Positions 6,259-7,846 of a stretch of DNA of 7,846 nucleotides are shown piece by piece. The stretch is taken from positions 1 through 7,846 of the forward strand of contig NYVS01000168.1 in the NCBI GenBank assembly GCA_002684755.1, in the 5' to 3' direction. Position numbers and translations under genes: made by a program. The notes under the pieces are model-generated. The model saw nothing but the letters and a program-made list of their open reading frames with translations, was not told the DNA's origin and made no database searches. The DNA is from Phycisphaerae bacterium. Its GTDB lineage: Bacteria; Planctomycetota; Phycisphaerae; Phycisphaerales; SM1A02. How positions within the stretch are numbered: position 1 is the first letter of the stretch; every line of letters starts with the position of its first letter.

Positions 6259-7846
6259 TCAGGGGCAAGGACCCCAACCGACGAACAGGATGCCGAGATC
6301 CCCTCCGCCGACGATGCCGTCGCCATCGAGGTCGCCCGATCCCGGACCGCCCCACTGGACGAACAACACGCCGAGATCGCCGCCGCCGACCGTGCCGTCG
6401 CCGTCCAGGTCGCCGAGGCAGCCGCCGTCGTCGCATTCGTCCGGGATCGCGTCGCCGTCGACGTCGGCGGAGGTCGCATCGTAAGGACGGTCGAGCATCT
6501 CCTCGAGCGGCGTGAGGCCCAGCCGGATCCTCGCCTCGTCGACCAGCCCACGGATTCCCTGGTTCCAGACGCCGGACTCGTTGACGTGCGCTCCCACTGC
6601 GAATCGGTGCGCATTGGAGTTCAATCCTCGATTCTCGAATCGCTGCACGTCCACCGCGCCATCCAGCTCGAATCGGACTTCCGAGCGAATCGGATCCCAG
6701 CCGACCGAGACGTGGTGCCAGTCGCCGTCCTCGATCTGCAGGTCGCTCAACACGCACCATTTGTCGCCCGCGTCCCCGCTTCCGGTTCCAAGGACCATGG
6801 CCAGCTGTCTTCCGGTGGGAAACGGCCCGTCCCCGAAGACCCCGAGATCACAGACCTCGTGGATGTTCCCCGACTGAACGAGAAACGCCCACTCGATCCG
6901 GCCGTCCGAGGTGGGGTTCTTTCGCTGGAACAACCACTGACGCTGCGCGGGCGTCGAAGCATCGTCGGCCAGTTCGTCGATCCGCACCCAGGCCTCCGCG
7001 GTGAATCGCCGCTCGACCAGGCTCAGATCCCGATCCGGATCGAGCGTCATGAGGCGGGACGAGAAGTCGAACGTCGCGGCACCGAGGTCGAGGTCGCCGG
7101 TCCGCGGGATCACGTCCACAGGCGTCATGCTCGTGGCACCTGCGTTGGAGACGTCGAGATGGAGGCCGAGCGGGCCGCTGTCACGCCCGAGGTCCGACGG
7201 CTCGTCGAACCGCCACCATGCCACGACGGCGTCACCTTCGAAACCGATGTCACAGGCGTCCGGAATGCCGTTGCCATTGCAATCCTCCGCGAGCCCGGTC
7301 GCGATGGCGGTCGCATCGGACACGCCGTCGCCGTCGCAATCCACCGCGCAGGCGTCCGCGAGCCCGTCGCCATCGCGATCGACGATGGGTCGGAGATTCG
7401 CCATCGGCACCGTCGCGTAGTCACTGTCTGCGGGCGTCCGGAGCCGGAGACGGACTGTCGCATCGCCACCGCTCTCGTAGTACTCCACCCGGATCGCCCG
7501 TCGGTCACCCGCGACCAGATCCAGCTCGAAGTCGAAGTCGGGGCCTGCCCCCCCATCTTCCCACTCGTCCACGACCTGGACGTCGTCGATCCAGATCCGG
7601 AGCCCGTCGTCGGCCTGGGCTCGGAATCGGTGCAGGCCGGTCTGATCGGCGACGAAGGTACCGGTCCAGCGAACCGCGAAGTTGTCATCGGGAAGCAGGG
7701 CGGCCGGCGAGCCGCCTCCCCACTCGAAGAAGACGGTGTCGTCCAGTCGCCCCAGCATGAGCTCCGAGAATCGATCCTCGCCCTGGCTTCGGAAATAGGC
7801 TCCCAGAATGCCCAGTTCACCCGCCACGCACTCGTCCGGGATGAGA
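6259..7846 (-). CDS. Multidomain PA14/LamG surface protein with dockerin-like C terminus (N terminus beyond window)
   Basis: The C-terminal 528 residues of a large, presumably secreted protein. In order: the end of a linker (IPDEC) at the window edge; a PA14 domain (about 7818-7435), a carbohydrate-binding beta fold with GTFVADQTGLHRFRAQADDG and a VEYYE strand; an Asp/Gly-rich calcium-binding type linker (about 7386-7246, DRDGDG, DCDGDG, CNGNGIPDACD); a LamG/concanavalin-like domain (about 7236-6490, AWWRFDE, FTAEAWV, DWHHVSVGWD, GLVDEARI); another DGDAIPDECD linker; and two dockerin-like repeats (6271-6414). A GTG at 7827 could be mistaken for the start, but the frame stays open to the edge and encodes the typical IPDEC linker, so the gene begins outside. 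No catalytic domain is visible here. Likely role: binding glycans or adhesion at the cell surface. The missing N terminus may hold a signal peptide and other domains. Confidence 0.9.
   Translation of the reverse strand, partial: LIPDECVAGELGILGAYFRSQGEDRFSELMLGRLDDTVFFEWGGGSPAALLPDDNFAVRWTGTFVADQTGLHRFRAQADDGLRIWIDDVQVVDEWEDGGAGPDFDFELDLVAGDRRAIRVEYYESGGDATVRLRLRTPADSDYATVPMANLRPIVDRDGDGLADACAVDCDGDGVSDATAIATGLAEDCNGNGIPDACDIGFEGDAVVAWWRFDEPSDLGRDSGPLGLHLDVSNAGATSMTPVDVIPRTGDLDLGAATFDFSSRLMTLDPDRDLSLVERRFTAEAWVRIDELADDASTPAQRQWLFQRKNPTSDGRIEWAFLVQSGNIHEVCDLGVFGDGPFPTGRQLAMVLGTGSGDAGDKWCVLSDLQIEDGDWHHVSVGWDPIRSEVRFELDGAVDVQRFENRGLNSNAHRFAVGAHVNESGVWNQGIRGLVDEARIRLGLTPLEEMLDRPYDATSADVDGDAIPDECDDGGCLGDLDGDGTVGGGDLGVLFVQWGGPGSGDLDGDGIVGGGDLGILFVGWGPCP
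6271..6414 (-). repeat. Tandem dockerin-like coding repeat (two 66-bp units, 78-bp period)
   Basis: Two units encode GDLDGDGTVGGGDLGVLFVQWG (6414-6349) and GDLDGDGIVGGGDLGILFVGWG (6336-6271), differing at four of 22 residues and separated by four residues. The DLDGDGxV loop supplies Asp side chains for calcium, as in type I dockerins and EF-hands. The GGGDLGxLFVxWG helix is the variant familiar from Phycisphaerae secreted proteins. The pair ends two residues before the C terminus, a position fitting a sorting or anchoring tag. Confidence 0.88.

Noticed and set aside
7825..7827. GTG as the start of the surface protein gene
   Set aside because: The frame remains open upstream to the window edge and encodes the family's typical IPDEC linker, so the GTG is an internal valine.

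Overview
This is a GC-rich, gene-dense bacterial window. It most likely comes from a planctomycete of the Phycisphaerae type. The main clue is the last gene. It encodes a large, probably secreted protein with PA14 and LamG domains, Asp/Gly-rich 'NGIPDxCD' linkers and a C-terminal pair of dockerin-like repeats (GDLDGDGxVGGGDLGxLFVxWG). That style is familiar from Phycisphaerae surface proteins. The taxonomic call is inference from protein style, not a database result.

Layout, left to right. (1) 1-954, minus: the N-terminal 318 residues of an L-rhamnose isomerase of the RhaI (Pseudomonas stutzeri/Gram-positive) type; its C terminus lies off the left edge. (2) 1020-1907, plus: a PAPS-dependent sulfotransferase, diverging from the isomerase. 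(3) 1904-2788, plus: a family 2 glycosyltransferase whose TTG start overlaps the sulfotransferase stop, so the two look translationally coupled. (4) 2757-3497, minus: a small Stf0-like sulfotransferase, overlapping the glycosyltransferase tail to tail by 32 bp. (5) 3533-4402, plus: a third sulfotransferase of the heparan-sulfate-sulfotransferase-like type, with an eroded central segment. (6) 4537-6204, plus: a polytopic HTTM / vitamin K-dependent gamma-carboxylase-like membrane protein with a soluble C-terminal domain. (7) 6259-7846, minus: the multidomain surface protein, whose N terminus lies off the right edge. No RNA gene, CRISPR array, transposase or convincing intrinsic terminator was seen. 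No stretch over 300 bp lacks a gene.

How it may fit together (inference): a glycosyltransferase and three sulfotransferases from three different subfamilies within about 3.4 kb suggest that a sulfated surface or secreted glycan is made here. The neighbouring L-rhamnose isomerase handles a deoxysugar common in marine sulfated polysaccharides, though it could be an unrelated neighbour. The carboxylase-like membrane protein and the lectin-like surface protein would be at home at the cell envelope, but nothing in the sequence proves that they act with the sulfotransferases.
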